Positions 1 to 8,798 of a stretch of DNA of 64,000 nt are shown here, piece by piece. A program made the translations under genes and the position numbers. Location of the stretch: assembly GCA_035548175.1 (NCBI GenBank), contig DASZTO010000062.1:1-64000 (forward strand), in the 5' to 3' direction. Source of the stretch: CALCHA01 sp035548175. Lineage in GTDB: Bacteria; Planctomycetota; Phycisphaerae; WQYP01. Numbering within the stretch: position 1 is the stretch's first letter; each line of letters begins with the position of its first letter. A model generated the notes under the pieces. That model saw only the letters and a program-made list of their open reading frames with translations, did not search any database and was not told the DNA's origin.

Positions 1-731
1 GGGGCATTGGCGGGAGGAGGGAGGGGGTTGTGGGGAAGGCGCGCGAGGGGGTCGACCGGTTTTGGCGGCTGGTTGGGGTCGGGGAGCTGGCGGGCGGGAT
101 CGGGCATAGGGGGATTTTCGTGCAAGTGGGAGATGGGTTCAATTGGTGAAACTGGGGGAAGGGGAGGGCGAGGGTGCGCGGGGGGGAGGGCAAGGCGCTC
201 ATGTTGGAGGGCGTCTCCGTGCAATCTTCACCGGGCGCGAGGATCTACTTCACGTTCGCGGCGGTTCGGCAGCATGACATAACCCGTCGATGCGGACCCA
301 GCCGGCGGGGAAGCTTCTTGTGGTTCGAGAGTCGGTGCGGCACCGGCTCTGCCATTGGTCGGCGTTTACGTGATGCGGCAAGTGTCGCGCCTTACTTCAC
401 GAAAGGTGATATGGATCCCGCGCCGTCACTCGCAGACTTCGACAGTGCAATTCGTCGACTCGGTGCGGCGTTTTACGCTTTGGTTCGCGTGCATGCTGGG
501 CACACGACGTGGGTGACGGAGAAGCGAAGGTCGACTATGGGTACGACCCAACGTCTGTCTGAGGACCCGAATTTTTTCGCGAACTAAGGAAGACAACAGT
601 TCGGCTGTTGTATAACCACACGCGGCAACGGACCGGCTGGGCGGAACGGTTCTTGTGATTCAAGAAGGGAATGGATTGGGGGAAGCAACCGTCGACGGGA
701 CGGCGTCATTGAGTGGCAGGAGATTCAAGAG
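1..731. other. Left-edge region without a supportable gene
   Basis: The first ~170 bases are very G-rich on the + strand, and open frames there look like composition artefacts. A frame at 174-587 is open for 137 codons, but I recognise no family, it lacks a convincing ribosome binding site, and its composition is more balanced than that of neighbouring genes. A small hairpin with a UUCG-like loop lies at 593-611 (stem ACAACAG/CTGTTGT) just after that frame ends; it has no T-tract. The stretch may hold a decayed gene or acquired DNA. Confidence 0.3.
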
Positions 732-1349
732 ATGACGGATGAGGAAGCAGAGGCGGAACGGCGATGGCATGAGCGCAAATCGGCGTTGATGGAGGAGATG
801 CTGGGCAAAGAGCACAACCGGGTCATGCACGCGATCGTCTCGTATGCGATCGGCGGCGGCCTGGATCTTTACTACTACCCGAATGGGATACAGGGCACCG
901 CGATCGCAACGAAAGAACTGTCGGAGCGGGCGGGGGAGGGATCGTCGAACCGCGTGTTCCGATGTTATGAGCTGGTGATGTTCACCAAGCAGCCGCTTGA
1001 TCTAGCGGCGGCAAAGGACGCATCAACGCCGTTCGGCCGGGCGCATATGAGCATCAATGCCATTTTGAATCGGATCGCCCGGTACAGCGCCCGGGCGAAG
1101 TTGAACCCCAAGGAGACATGCGAGTTTCCGGCGGAGATGGCGCGGGTGGGAGGAAAGTGCCTGATCTTCGACGGATATCCATCTTGTGCCGAGGGGAAGC
1201 TTGCGGAGTTCGGCCTGCTGGCGGTCATCGAGGTGTTTCGGAGTGAGATGGAGCATGCGCGGAAGCATGGAGGAGCCATGCTGCTGAAGCGGTTGCAAGA
1301 GCAGGGGCATTATCCGTACAGCGACCTGGATCGCGGGCCGGTGGCGTAA
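732..1349 (+). CDS. Suppressor-of-fused (SUFU)-like domain protein
   Basis: A 205-residue, probably cytoplasmic protein with no signal peptide or membrane segment. It has the layout I associate with bacterial SUFU-domain proteins: an acidic/basic N-terminus, a DLYYYPNGIQGT stretch near residue 45, a YELVMFTK strand near 80, a CLIFDGYP segment near 146, and a C-terminal HYPYSDLDRGPVA signature. Such proteins are often found near secreted polymorphic toxins as candidate immunity proteins, but no toxin is visible here. The + strand is less G-biased than in neighbouring genes, which hints at recent acquisition. The family call rests on recalled motifs and is moderate; the reading frame itself is convincing. 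Confidence 0.6.
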   Translation: MTDEEAEAERRWHERKSALMEEMLGKEHNRVMHAIVSYAIGGGLDLYYYPNGIQGTAIATKELSERAGEGSSNRVFRCYELVMFTKQPLDLAAAKDASTPFGRAHMSINAILNRIARYSARAKLNPKETCEFPAEMARVGGKCLIFDGYPSCAEGKLAEFGLLAVIEVFRSEMEHARKHGGAMLLKRLQEQGHYPYSDLDRGPVA

Positions 1350-1405
1350 AGGGGACGAACGTTCACGATGGGCGGGGTCGCGGCGCGGAGGTTGGATGGA
1401 CGGTG

Positions 1406-1705
1406 ATGTTTCGAGAGTTTACGGTGATGGAGAGTTTTGTGGTTCGCTCGCGCGGGACGGTGCTGGTGGGGTTGCGGGCGTCGGAGGTGAGGGAGATGGT
1501 GGCGGTGGGGGATGTGGTGGAGATGGTGGTGGAGGGGAAAACGGTGAGGGCGCGGGTGGCGGGGATTGAGGGGTTCATGGTATCGCCGCCGCAGGACGAT
1601 ACGCCGGTGGGGATTTTGCTGGCGGAGGATATTGGGAGGGTGCCGGGAGGGACGGTGGTGCGGGTGATGGGGAGGCGCAAGGATTCGGAGATTTTCGAGG
1701 AATAG
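1406..1705 (+). CDS. Small hypothetical protein, EF-Tu domain-2-like
   Basis: About 99 residues, beta-rich, no signal peptide. The pattern 'MFREFTVMESFVVRSRGTV' followed by a VGDVVEMVVEG turn and a C-terminal GILLAEDIGRVPGGTVVRV segment resembles small stand-alone proteins with a translation-factor domain-2-like beta barrel, usually annotated as hypothetical. I chose the ATG at 1406 over the in-frame GTG at 1403. No catalytic motif is visible. It stands alone between the SUFU-like gene and a frameshifted nuclease, and its G-ending codons match the resident genome, so it is probably native. Confidence 0.5.
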   Translation: MFREFTVMESFVVRSRGTVLVGLRASEVREMVAVGDVVEMVVEGKTVRARVAGIEGFMVSPPQDDTPVGILLAEDIGRVPGGTVVRVMGRRKDSEIFEE

Positions 1706-1813
1706 GATTTTACTGGTAGACGGAGGTGGTGGTAGGGGATAATTCCTGAGCAGGCGATGAGTGAAGGAGAGAGTCTCTGGTTTGTGGCGCAGGGTCCTTA
1801 AGGGCATCCGCTC

Positions 1814-2339
1814 ATGGCAACGACTGTCTCAGCTTCTTGTCGAAAATGTGGCTCATGTGATTTCGGTGTCTGGACGTCGTCTAGTACGGGGCGGGTGCAG
1901 CGATACTGCCGGCCATGTCGCCGGGTCCGAGCGAGCACACACGCAGCGCACCGAAAGCAGAATGGCGGTTCGCATACCCGTTCAGAATGGCTCCAGAAAC
2001 TCGTCAGCTACGATCGGTGCCCTCGTTGTGGTCTGGTGCGACAAAATTCCTCCGCGCCCGGACCGCCGGTATCGTCACGTATGGACGAAGGACCATAAGG
2101 TCCCGCTTTCAAAGGGTGGGACGGATGACATTGATAATATTGAACCATTGTGTTACCGCTGTAATTCATCCAAATGCGATGGGCGCGGTAGGCAAGCATG
2201 CGTTGCGGTGGGCCGGCGGCACGGGATGATGGAGCGACGCGTATGTCTGACAGGCGACCCGATAAAATTGCCATTGAGCACGATGATTACCACGCCAAGC
2301 ATGTGGGGTGGACGGGGGATAATCGGCAGTTCATTCTGA
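1814..2339 (+). pseudogene. HNH endonuclease, frameshifted
   Basis: The first frame (from ATG 1814) encodes a zinc-finger-like start with C-x2-C pairs (CRKCGSC, YCRPC, RCPRCG). The HNH core (HVWTKDHKVPLSKGGT, then LCYRCNSSK) lies in a different frame that stops at 2339. The two halves join naturally if one base is restored in the CAAAATT run near 2041-2046. The core has the D-H, G-G and C-x2-C features of the family, which cuts DNA and is common in phages, introns and defence loci. The 3' end overlaps the next gene's start at 2243. It could be a true pseudogene, a sequencing error, or less likely a programmed slip. Balanced base use suggests acquired DNA. Confidence 0.6.
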
Positions 2340-2692
2340 CGACGCCGTTTGAGGCGGCGCATCGCGAGAAGGCGGGTGGGGAATTTGTTGCGCTGTACCT
2401 GTTTGACGCTGATGGGAAATTGCTGGAGGCGAAGATCGACGAGCTTGGTCCGCGGGCGACGATGGACAGGGAGAAGGCACGGAGGCTGTATGATCAACGG
2501 TTGAAGGAATTGGGGGAGGTGCGGTTCGGGCGGGTGGAGGTGGCGCCGTTTTCGGTCAAGCGATTTGGCACGGAGTTTGGGTTGATTGTTCGGGAGCCGG
2601 AGGGTGAGGTGGATGTGTGGGCGGTGGAGATGCAGCCGGGGAATTACATGGCGTTTTTTGAGCCGTGGGATAGCGGGGAGTATGACACGTGA
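2243..2692 (+). CDS. Hypothetical protein
   Basis: A 149-residue soluble protein starting MSDRRPDKIAIEHDDYHAK. I do not recognise the family. It alternates strands and loops, has no cysteine cluster, and ends in a WAVEMQPGNYMAFFEPWDSG segment typical of a compact beta-rich fold. I prefer the ATG at 2243 because the protein starts cleanly there; an upstream in-frame start at 2198 would add 15 residues. Codon use (many G-ending codons after the first third) matches the resident genes. It overlaps the tail of the frameshifted HNH reading frame, so that frame probably ended earlier in the intact ancestor. Confidence 0.55.
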   Translation: MSDRRPDKIAIEHDDYHAKHVGWTGDNRQFILTTPFEAAHREKAGGEFVALYLFDADGKLLEAKIDELGPRATMDREKARRLYDQRLKELGEVRFGRVEVAPFSVKRFGTEFGLIVREPEGEVDVWAVEMQPGNYMAFFEPWDSGEYDT

Positions 2693-2789
2693 GGGGCGTT
2701 GAGATGGGCGTGACGAGGCACACTAAAGTGTGAACTCCGGACGCTTGGGTACAATGTTGGCGGTGGTGAGTTGATGGTTATTAGAGGAG

Positions 2790-3953
2790 ATGCGGATGGA
2801 GCGTGGGAAGGTTGAGGGCGGTCGTCGGGAGAGGGCTTGGCGCGGGGGTGGGGTTTGGGGGATGGGGGTTTTGGTGCTCGTGGGGGTTTTGGCGGGGCGG
2901 GTTTTTGGGCAGGAGCGGCCTTATGCGCTGGCGGAGCGGGTGGATGCGAAGGTGCGGGGGGAGATCAAGCGGCAGGAGGTGGTGGGGATGGCGGTGGTGG
3001 TGATTGATGGGGGGAAGATTGCGTGGAGCAAGGGATATGGGTTTGAGGATCGGGAGAAGCAGGTGGCCGTGGATCCGGCGGTGACGCAGTTTCGGTGGGC
3101 GTCGATTTGCAAATCGGTGACGGCGATTGCGGCGCTGCAGTTGGTGGAGAAGGGGGAGTTGGATCTGGATGCGGACGTAAGGAAGTATGTGCCGGAGTTT
3201 CCGGAGAAGGGGGTGAAGATCACGGCGCGGGAGTTGTTGTGTCATCAGGGGGGGATACCGCACACAGGGACGAACGGGGGGAAGATCGTGCGGACGGAGA
3301 GGACGTACGTGGAGCCGCACCCGTTTGCGGATGTGGTGACGGCGCTGGACATGTTCAAGGATTCGCCGCTGGTGGATGTGCCGGGGACGAAATATTTTTA
3401 TTCGACGCCGGGTTATGTGCTGCTGAGCGCGGTGGTGCAGCGGGCGGGGAAGGAGCGGTATGCGGACCAGGTGAAGGAGCGGATTGCGGCGCCGCTGGGG
3501 ATGGCGGATTTTCGGCCGGATTATCAGTGGGAGGAGATACCGCATCGGGCGGCGGGGTATATGCGGGTGGAGGGGAAGGTGCAGCGGCGGACGAATGAAG
3601 ACGATGTGACGTGGAAGCTGGGGGCGGGCGGGTATACGTCGCCGGCGATGGATCTGGCGCGATTCGGGGTGGGGTTGCTGGGAGGGAAGCTGGTGTCGAA
3701 GGCGACGGAGCGGGAGATGTGGACGGTCAATAAGCCGAAGGATCCGGCGGGTGCGGATCCGTATGGGTACGGGTTTTTCATCGTGCATATGCCGGACGGG
3801 AGGACGCTGGTGGGGCATGATGGGAGCCAGCAGCGGGCGAAGACGGCGCTGCTCTTGGATCCGGAGGCGAAGAAGGGTGTGGCGTTGATGACGAATTCGG
3901 AGTATGCGGATGCGATGAAGATGGCGATGATGGTGATGGAGGAGATCAAATAG
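2790..3953 (+). CDS. Secreted serine hydrolase, class C beta-lactamase family
   Basis: A 387-residue exported enzyme of the beta-lactamase/D-aminopeptidase/esterase superfamily (family PF00144). An N-terminal hydrophobic stretch (MGVLVLVGVLAGRVFGQ) is the signal peptide. The catalytic SxxK motif reads S-I-C-K near residue 107 (WASICKSVTAIAAL), the Y-S-x motif appears as YFYSTPGYVLLSAV near 200, and the third motif is GHDGSQQ near 345. It probably hydrolyses an ester or amide in the periplasm; true beta-lactam hydrolysis is unlikely to be its main role. The ATG at 2790 follows a TAGAGGAG ribosome site. A short heptamer repeat follows the stop. Confidence 0.85.
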   Translation: MRMERGKVEGGRRERAWRGGGVWGMGVLVLVGVLAGRVFGQERPYALAERVDAKVRGEIKRQEVVGMAVVVIDGGKIAWSKGYGFEDREKQVAVDPAVTQFRWASICKSVTAIAALQLVEKGELDLDADVRKYVPEFPEKGVKITARELLCHQGGIPHTGTNGGKIVRTERTYVEPHPFADVVTALDMFKDSPLVDVPGTKYFYSTPGYVLLSAVVQRAGKERYADQVKERIAAPLGMADFRPDYQWEEIPHRAAGYMRVEGKVQRRTNEDDVTWKLGAGGYTSPAMDLARFGVGLLGGKLVSKATEREMWTVNKPKDPAGADPYGYGFFIVHMPDGRTLVGHDGSQQRAKTALLLDPEAKKGVALMTNSEYADAMKMAMMVMEEIK

Positions 3954-3984
3954 TGAATGGTGGATAGTGCATCGTGAATGATAA
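3954..3984 (+). repeat. Heptamer minisatellite after serine hydrolase
   Basis: Degenerate 7-bp units (TGAATGG, TGGATAG, TGCATCG, TGAATGA) start right at the stop codon of the serine hydrolase. This is one of about ten heptamer arrays at gene ends in this window. Confidence 0.5.
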
Positions 3985-4027
3985 GTGGTCATTGCGGTGT
4001 GTGCGGTTTTTTGACAAGGAGATGGCG

Positions 4028-4486
4028 ATGGCGGCGAAGAAGGCGGGTGGTAAGGCGGGCGGGGCGAAGAAGGGTGGGGCGGGGTTTTCGGCGGAGGAGA
4101 AGGCGGCGATGAAGGAGTATCTGCGGGAGAAGAGGGGTGGATCGAAGGGGGATGGGGAGGCGGACGTGATGGCGAAGATAGCGGGGATGGCGGAGGGGGA
4201 TCGGCAGATGGCGGAGCGGGTGCATGCGGTGGTGCGGGAGGCGGCGCCGGGATTGACGCCGCGGACGTGGTATGGGATGCCGGCGTATTCGCGGGATGGG
4301 AACGTGGTGTGCTTTTTTCAGAATGCGGGGAAGTTCAAGGCGCGGTATTCGACGCTGGGGTTCAGCGACAAGGCGAAGCTGGATGAGGGGGCGATGTGGG
4401 CGACGAGTTTTGCGATTGTGGAGTGGACGGCGGAGGTGGAGGGGAGGGTGAGGGAGTTGGTGAGGCGGGCGGCGGGGGGGAGTTAG
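4028..4486 (+). CDS. DUF1801 domain protein
   Basis: A 152-residue cytoplasmic protein. The lysine/glycine-rich N-terminus (MAAKKAGGKAGG) leads into a DUF1801-like domain: a helix around AERVHAVVREAAPGLTP, then TWYGMPAYSRDGNVVCFFQNAGKFKARYSTLG-type strands with the W-x-G-M-P signature near residue 83. Family members include YdhG/YdeI-like proteins with iron-chaperone annotations of uncertain value. AAGGAG at 4016-4021 gives proper spacing to the ATG at 4028 but abuts the ATG at 4022, so I chose 4028. No operon partner is obvious. Confidence 0.7.
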   Translation: MAAKKAGGKAGGAKKGGAGFSAEEKAAMKEYLREKRGGSKGDGEADVMAKIAGMAEGDRQMAERVHAVVREAAPGLTPRTWYGMPAYSRDGNVVCFFQNAGKFKARYSTLGFSDKAKLDEGAMWATSFAIVEWTAEVEGRVRELVRRAAGGS

Positions 4487-4527
4487 TAATTGGTAATTGG
4501 TAATTGGTAATTGGTAATTGGTAATTG
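4487..4527 (+). repeat. Heptamer tandem repeat (TAATTGG)5.9
   Basis: Nearly six perfect head-to-tail copies of the 7-bp unit TAATTGG begin just after the stop codon of the DUF1801 gene. It is AT-rich in a strongly GC-rich setting. Confidence 0.9.
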
Positions 4528-4670
4528 TGCGTGACGGGTTCCGCCCCAGCCCAGCGCTCCCTGGCAGTCGCGGCTCTGATCGCCATGGGCGATCTTGGCT
4601 TTGGGCGAGGGGCAGCGCGTATACTTATTCGCTCCTTATGACGATTTGTCAATTTTGGTGGCGGTGATGT

Positions 4671-5969
4671 ATGCAGCGTGTGCGGGAAGAGCGTGAGGTC
4701 GCGGCGAGCGGGGAAGCGGTGGCGGAGATGGTGCGCGGGATGGGGGTAAAGGCGCGGGCGGCGGCGCGGGGGTTGGCGGGGGTTTCGGGGGGGGCGAAGA
4801 ATGCGGCTTTGCAGGCGATGGCGGAGTTGATCTGGGAGAAGCGCGGGTGGTTGATGGAGGAGAATGGCAAGGATGTGGCGGCGGCGGAGAAGGAGGGGTT
4901 GGCGGGGCCGCTGGTGGCGCGGCTGAAGTTGCCCGAGAAGAAGGTGGAGGCGATGGCGCGGGGGCTGAGGGAGATTGCGTTGCAGGTGGATCCTGTGGGG
5001 CAGACGATCGAGGCGTACGATCGGCCGAACGGGTTGCGGGTGGAGAAGCGGCGTGTGCCGATCGGGGTGGTGGCGATTATTTTTGAAAGTCGGCCGAACG
5101 TGACAGCGGATGCGGCGGGGATTTGTTTGAAATCGGGGAACGCGTGCATTTTGCGCGGGGGGAAGGAAGCGATCCATTCGAACAAGGCGATTGCGCAGAT
5201 CGTGCGGGAGGCGGTCAAGAGCGCTGGATTGCCCGAAGATGCGGTGCAGCTGGTGGAGACGACCGATCGGGCGGCGGTGGGGGCGATGGCCACTGCTGAA
5301 GGATTGATTGATTTGATCATTCCGCGCGGGGGCGAGGGGTTGATCCGGAGCGTGGTGGAGCAGGCGACGATTCCGGTGATCAAGCATTACAAGGGGGTGT
5401 GTCACGTGTACATCGACAAGGGGGCGGATGCGGACATGGCGGTGAAAATCGCGGTGTCGGCGAAGGTGGATGGGGTGGCGCTGTGCAACACGGAGGAGTG
5501 CCTGCTGGTGCACAAGGAGATGGCGGGGAAGGTGCTGCCGCGGATAGCGACGGCGTTCCGAGAGAAGAAAGTCGAGATGCGGGCGGACCAGTGGTCGCTG
5601 GGGCTGTTGCAGGATGCGAAGCTGGCGAAGGAGAGCGACTGGGGGACGGAGTTTCTGGATTATGTGATTGCGATCAGGCAGGTGGGGAGCATCGACGAGG
5701 CGATCGAGCACATTGCGAAGTATGGGAGCCAGCATACGGATGCGATCGTGACGAACGACCTGGCGGCGGCGCGGAAGTTTGTGACGGAGGTGGATTCGGC
5801 GAGCGTGCTGGTGAATGCGTCGACGCGGTTTGCGGATGGGGGGGAGTATGGGCTGGGGGCGGAGATTGGGATATCGACGGACAAGCTGCATGCGCGCGGG
5901 CCGATGGGCGCGGCGGATTTGTGCACGTATAAATACATCGTGACGGGCAGCGGGCAGGTGCGGGGGTAG
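4671..5969 (+). CDS. proA: Gamma-glutamyl phosphate reductase
   Basis: A 432-residue enzyme that reduces gamma-glutamyl phosphate to glutamate semialdehyde with NADPH, the second step of proline synthesis. It is an aldehyde-dehydrogenase-fold protein, close to the usual ~415-residue length. Diagnostic stretches: RRVPIGVVAIIFESRPNVT near residue 125, SGNACILRGGKEA near 156, IPRGGEGLIR near 225, and the catalytic cysteine in VALCNTEECLLVH near 272. C-terminal GPMGAADLCTYKYIV matches the family. The ATG at 4671 is the first in frame. proB is not next to it, so the pathway genes are split. Confidence 0.95.
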   Translation: MQRVREEREVAASGEAVAEMVRGMGVKARAAARGLAGVSGGAKNAALQAMAELIWEKRGWLMEENGKDVAAAEKEGLAGPLVARLKLPEKKVEAMARGLREIALQVDPVGQTIEAYDRPNGLRVEKRRVPIGVVAIIFESRPNVTADAAGICLKSGNACILRGGKEAIHSNKAIAQIVREAVKSAGLPEDAVQLVETTDRAAVGAMATAEGLIDLIIPRGGEGLIRSVVEQATIPVIKHYKGVCHVYIDKGADADMAVKIAVSAKVDGVALCNTEECLLVHKEMAGKVLPRIATAFREKKVEMRADQWSLGLLQDAKLAKESDWGTEFLDYVIAIRQVGSIDEAIEHIAKYGSQHTDAIVTNDLAAARKFVTEVDSASVLVNASTRFADGGEYGLGAEIGISTDKLHARGPMGAADLCTYKYIVTGSGQVRG

Positions 5970-5975
5970 GGGGGG

Positions 5976-6025
5976 AGACGAAAGACCAAAGACGGAAGAC
6001 GAAAGGCGGAAGACGAAAGGCGGCG
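5976..6025 (+). repeat. Heptamer-type array (GACGAAA family)
   Basis: Degenerate AGACGAAAG units with a period of 7-8 bp fill the gap between proA and the histidine kinase. The same unit recurs near 24600, 28340 and 42385. Confidence 0.6.
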
Positions 6026-6071
6026 GGCGAGAGGCGCGGGTATGGATGGGGGAGATTTTTCATAGGATCGT

Positions 6072-8798
6072 ATGCGCGGTAGTGGGTTTTACAGGATGTG
6101 GCCGTCGTACCTGGTGCTGGGGTTGAGCCTGGTGCTGTGCGTGGTGTCGTATTTGTATGTGGACGCGACGGTGTCGGCGGATGAGGGGAGGCGGTTCGAT
6201 CAGGCGGTGAAGACGTTGAAGCAGACGCTGTCTGGGGAGACGGACCGGTACACGGACCTGCTGCAGTTCACGCGTGCGTTTGTGGACGGGACGGGGAAGG
6301 TGACGCGGGAATCGTGGCGGCGGTTCACGGCGGGTGCGGATTTGACGGCGCATCCGGGGCTTTTGGGGCTGGGGTATGCGGAGCGGGTGAGCAACGAGCA
6401 GTTGCCGGGGTATGTGGCCGAGGCGCGGAAGGAGGGCTATGGGGATTATGCGATACGGCCGCCGGGGGATCGGGCGGAATATTTCCCGGTGAACATTGTG
6501 GAGCCGCCGACGGAGCGGAACCGGGTATCGATGGGCTTCGATTTGATGACGGATCCTGTGAGGTCGTCGGCGATGCGGGAGGCGGAGCTGGAGGGTCGGC
6601 CGGCGGCGACGTCGAAGCTGGTGTTGCTGCCGGACGTGGGGAAGGAGGAGCATCCGGGGTTTCTGGTGTTCGTGCCGGTGTATCGGCTGGAGGCGGACGG
6701 ATCGGGCCCGCACACGGCGCAGGAGCGGCAGGCGGCGTTGCGGGGCTTTGTGTATGCGCCGTTCCAGGTGGATTCGCTGGTGGAGGGTCTGCGGTCGCAA
6801 TTGCGGGATGTGGGGGTGGTGGAGTTTCAGATCTACGACGGGCAGCAGATTCGGGAGAGCGCGCTGCTGTATGACAGCCGGGAGGCGGCGGCGCGGGGGG
6901 CGGGAACGAAGCGTGGGCCGGCGCCGGGAGGATGGGCGGCGGAGGAGCGGCCGGCGCTGGCGGATCAGCCGAGCGCGGAGCGTGTGGAGCTGCGGGTGGA
7001 GGGTCGTCCGTGGACGCTGGTGGCGGTGCCGTCGCCGGAGCTGCTGCAGACGGTGGATCATCATTTGCCGTGGCTGGTGCTGACGGGGGGGGCGTTATTG
7101 AGCTGGCTGCTGTTCGGGGTGAGCTGGATGCAGATGCGAGCGCGGCTGTCGCGGGAGGCGGCGGCGGAGCGGGTGGCGGAGTCGGAGCGGCGTCTGCGTG
7201 CGTCGGAGCTGCGGTATCGGATGAAGATCGAGCAATCGCCGCTGGCGGTGCAGACGCTGTCGCCGGAAGGGCGGACGACGCTGGTGAACAAATCGTGGGA
7301 GGATTTGTGGGGGATCACGTTTGAGCAGTTGGGGGAGTACAACGTGTTGGAGGATGGGGAGCTGGTGAAGAAGGGGGTGATGCCGCTGATCAAACGGGCG
7401 TTTGCGGGGGAGACGGTGACGATCGGGCCGATATTTTATGATGCGGGGGAGCTGGCGACGGGAGCGCATCCGCGGTCGCGGTGGGTGCGCTCGGTGCTGT
7501 ATCCGGTGAAGGATCCGACGACGGGGGAGATTACGGAGCTGGTGCTGATGCACGAGGACTTCACGCTGCGCAAGGAGGCGGAGGCGGAGCTGCGGGAGGC
7601 GAAGGAGGCGGCGGAGGCGGCGAACCGTGCGAAGGACCAGTTTCTGGCGGTGTTGAGCCACGAGCTGCGGAATCCGCTGTCGCCGGTGCTGTCGATGGTG
7701 GACTTGCTGTCGCAGGGCGAATTGAGCGCGGAGAAGGCGGCGGAGGCGATGGAGGTGATCCGGCGGAACGTGGAGCTGGAGGCGCGGCTGATCGACGATC
7801 TGCTGGATGTGACGCGGATTTCGCGCGGGAAGCTGCACCTGGACATGGAGGTGGTGGATGTGCACCAGGCGCTGGAGCATGCGGTGCAGATTTGCGCGGG
7901 CGACGCGGCGGGCAAGGGGGTGCGGGTGGAGAAGTATTTCGATGCGAAGGAGCATGCGGTGCGGGGGGATCCGGCGCGGCTGCAGCAGGTGTTCTGGAAT
8001 TTGATCAAGAATGCGGTGAAGTTCACGCCGCCGGGGGGGACGATTTTTATTCGGACGGGGAACCGGGGGCGCGGGGACGGCGATGGGGCGGAGCGGATTG
8101 CGATCGAGGTGGCGGATACGGGGATCGGCGTGGCGGCGGAGAAGCTGCCGCGGATTTTCGAGGCGTTCGAGCAGGCGGATGGATCGATCACGCGGCGGTT
8201 CGGCGGGCTGGGGCTGGGGCTGGCGATCACGCGGGCGCTGGTGGGGGCGCACGGGGGGCGGATCGAGGCGAACTCGCCGGGGGCGGGACAGGGGACCACG
8301 TTCACGGTGTCGTTGCCGGTGGTGAAAGCGGAGGCGGGGTCGGCGGCGGCGGCGGCGGCGGGGCCGGGGGGAGTGGGGGCGGGGGGGGCGGGGGGGGCGG
8401 GGGCGAGCGGGAGCGGGCGGAAGGTGGATGGGAAGCGGACGTGGCGGCTGCTGGTGGTGGAGGATCAGCCGGACGCACGGCGGGGGATGCAGATGCTGCT
8501 GGAGCGGGAGGGATACGAGGTGCGTGCGGCGGCGACGGGCGGGGAGGCGCTGGAGTTGGCGCGGGATTGGCCATTCGACCTGCTGGTGAGCGACATTGGA
8601 TTGCCGGATTTATCGGGGCTGGAGTTGTTGCCGCGGCTGCGGGCGCTGCGTCCGGCGCCGGCGATTGCGTTGACCGGCTTCGGGATGGAGCAGGACATTC
8701 AGCGAGCGGTGGAGGCGGGATTTGACGTGCATATTACCAAGCCGGTCAGTTTTGAGAGGTTGCGGGAGTCGATTGGGGAGTTGCTGGGGCGGGGGTGA
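6072..8798 (+). CDS. CHASE-PAS hybrid sensor histidine kinase
   Basis: A 908-residue membrane sensor. Transmembrane helices at about 10-30 and 329-351 flank a periplasmic CHASE-type domain. Then come a PAS domain (~379-500), a short coiled coil (ELREAKEAAEAANRAK), a HisKA domain with phospho-accepting His at ~530 (LSHELRNPLSP), an HATPase domain (N-box NLIKNAVKF ~640, G-boxes DTGIGV and GGLGLGLAI), an Ala/Gly-rich linker (~755-785), and a C-terminal receiver with phospho-acceptor Asp at ~841 (SDIGLPDLSG) and the conserved Lys in ITKPV. It can pass phosphate internally or to a separate regulator; none is adjacent. The ligand is unknown. Confidence 0.92.
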   Translation: MRGSGFYRMWPSYLVLGLSLVLCVVSYLYVDATVSADEGRRFDQAVKTLKQTLSGETDRYTDLLQFTRAFVDGTGKVTRESWRRFTAGADLTAHPGLLGLGYAERVSNEQLPGYVAEARKEGYGDYAIRPPGDRAEYFPVNIVEPPTERNRVSMGFDLMTDPVRSSAMREAELEGRPAATSKLVLLPDVGKEEHPGFLVFVPVYRLEADGSGPHTAQERQAALRGFVYAPFQVDSLVEGLRSQLRDVGVVEFQIYDGQQIRESALLYDSREAAARGAGTKRGPAPGGWAAEERPALADQPSAERVELRVEGRPWTLVAVPSPELLQTVDHHLPWLVLTGGALLSWLLFGVSWMQMRARLSREAAAERVAESERRLRASELRYRMKIEQSPLAVQTLSPEGRTTLVNKSWEDLWGITFEQLGEYNVLEDGELVKKGVMPLIKRAFAGETVTIGPIFYDAGELATGAHPRSRWVRSVLYPVKDPTTGEITELVLMHEDFTLRKEAEAELREAKEAAEAANRAKDQFLAVLSHELRNPLSPVLSMVDLLSQGELSAEKAAEAMEVIRRNVELEARLIDDLLDVTRISRGKLHLDMEVVDVHQALEHAVQICAGDAAGKGVRVEKYFDAKEHAVRGDPARLQQVFWNLIKNAVKFTPPGGTIFIRTGNRGRGDGDGAERIAIEVADTGIGVAAEKLPRIFEAFEQADGSITRRFGGLGLGLAITRALVGAHGGRIEANSPGAGQGTTFTVSLPVVKAEAGSAAAAAAGPGGVGAGGAGGAGASGSGRKVDGKRTWRLLVVEDQPDARRGMQMLLEREGYEVRAAATGGEALELARDWPFDLLVSDIGLPDLSGLELLPRLRALRPAPAIALTGFGMEQDIQRAVEAGFDVHITKPVSFERLRESIGELLGRG

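Noticed and set aside
174..587. 137-codon open frame near the left edge
   Set aside because: No recognisable family, no good ribosome site and no codon bias typical of this genome; kept only as part of the left-edge region note.
2781..3992. Long minus-strand open frame over the serine hydrolase gene
   Set aside because: It is the antisense of a clear gene in very GC-rich DNA; the predicted protein is Arg/His/Pro-rich with no family pattern. The same applies to the long antisense frames at 4362-5891, 6060-7064, 7095-8252, 48115-51294, 58700-62311 and 62319-63926.
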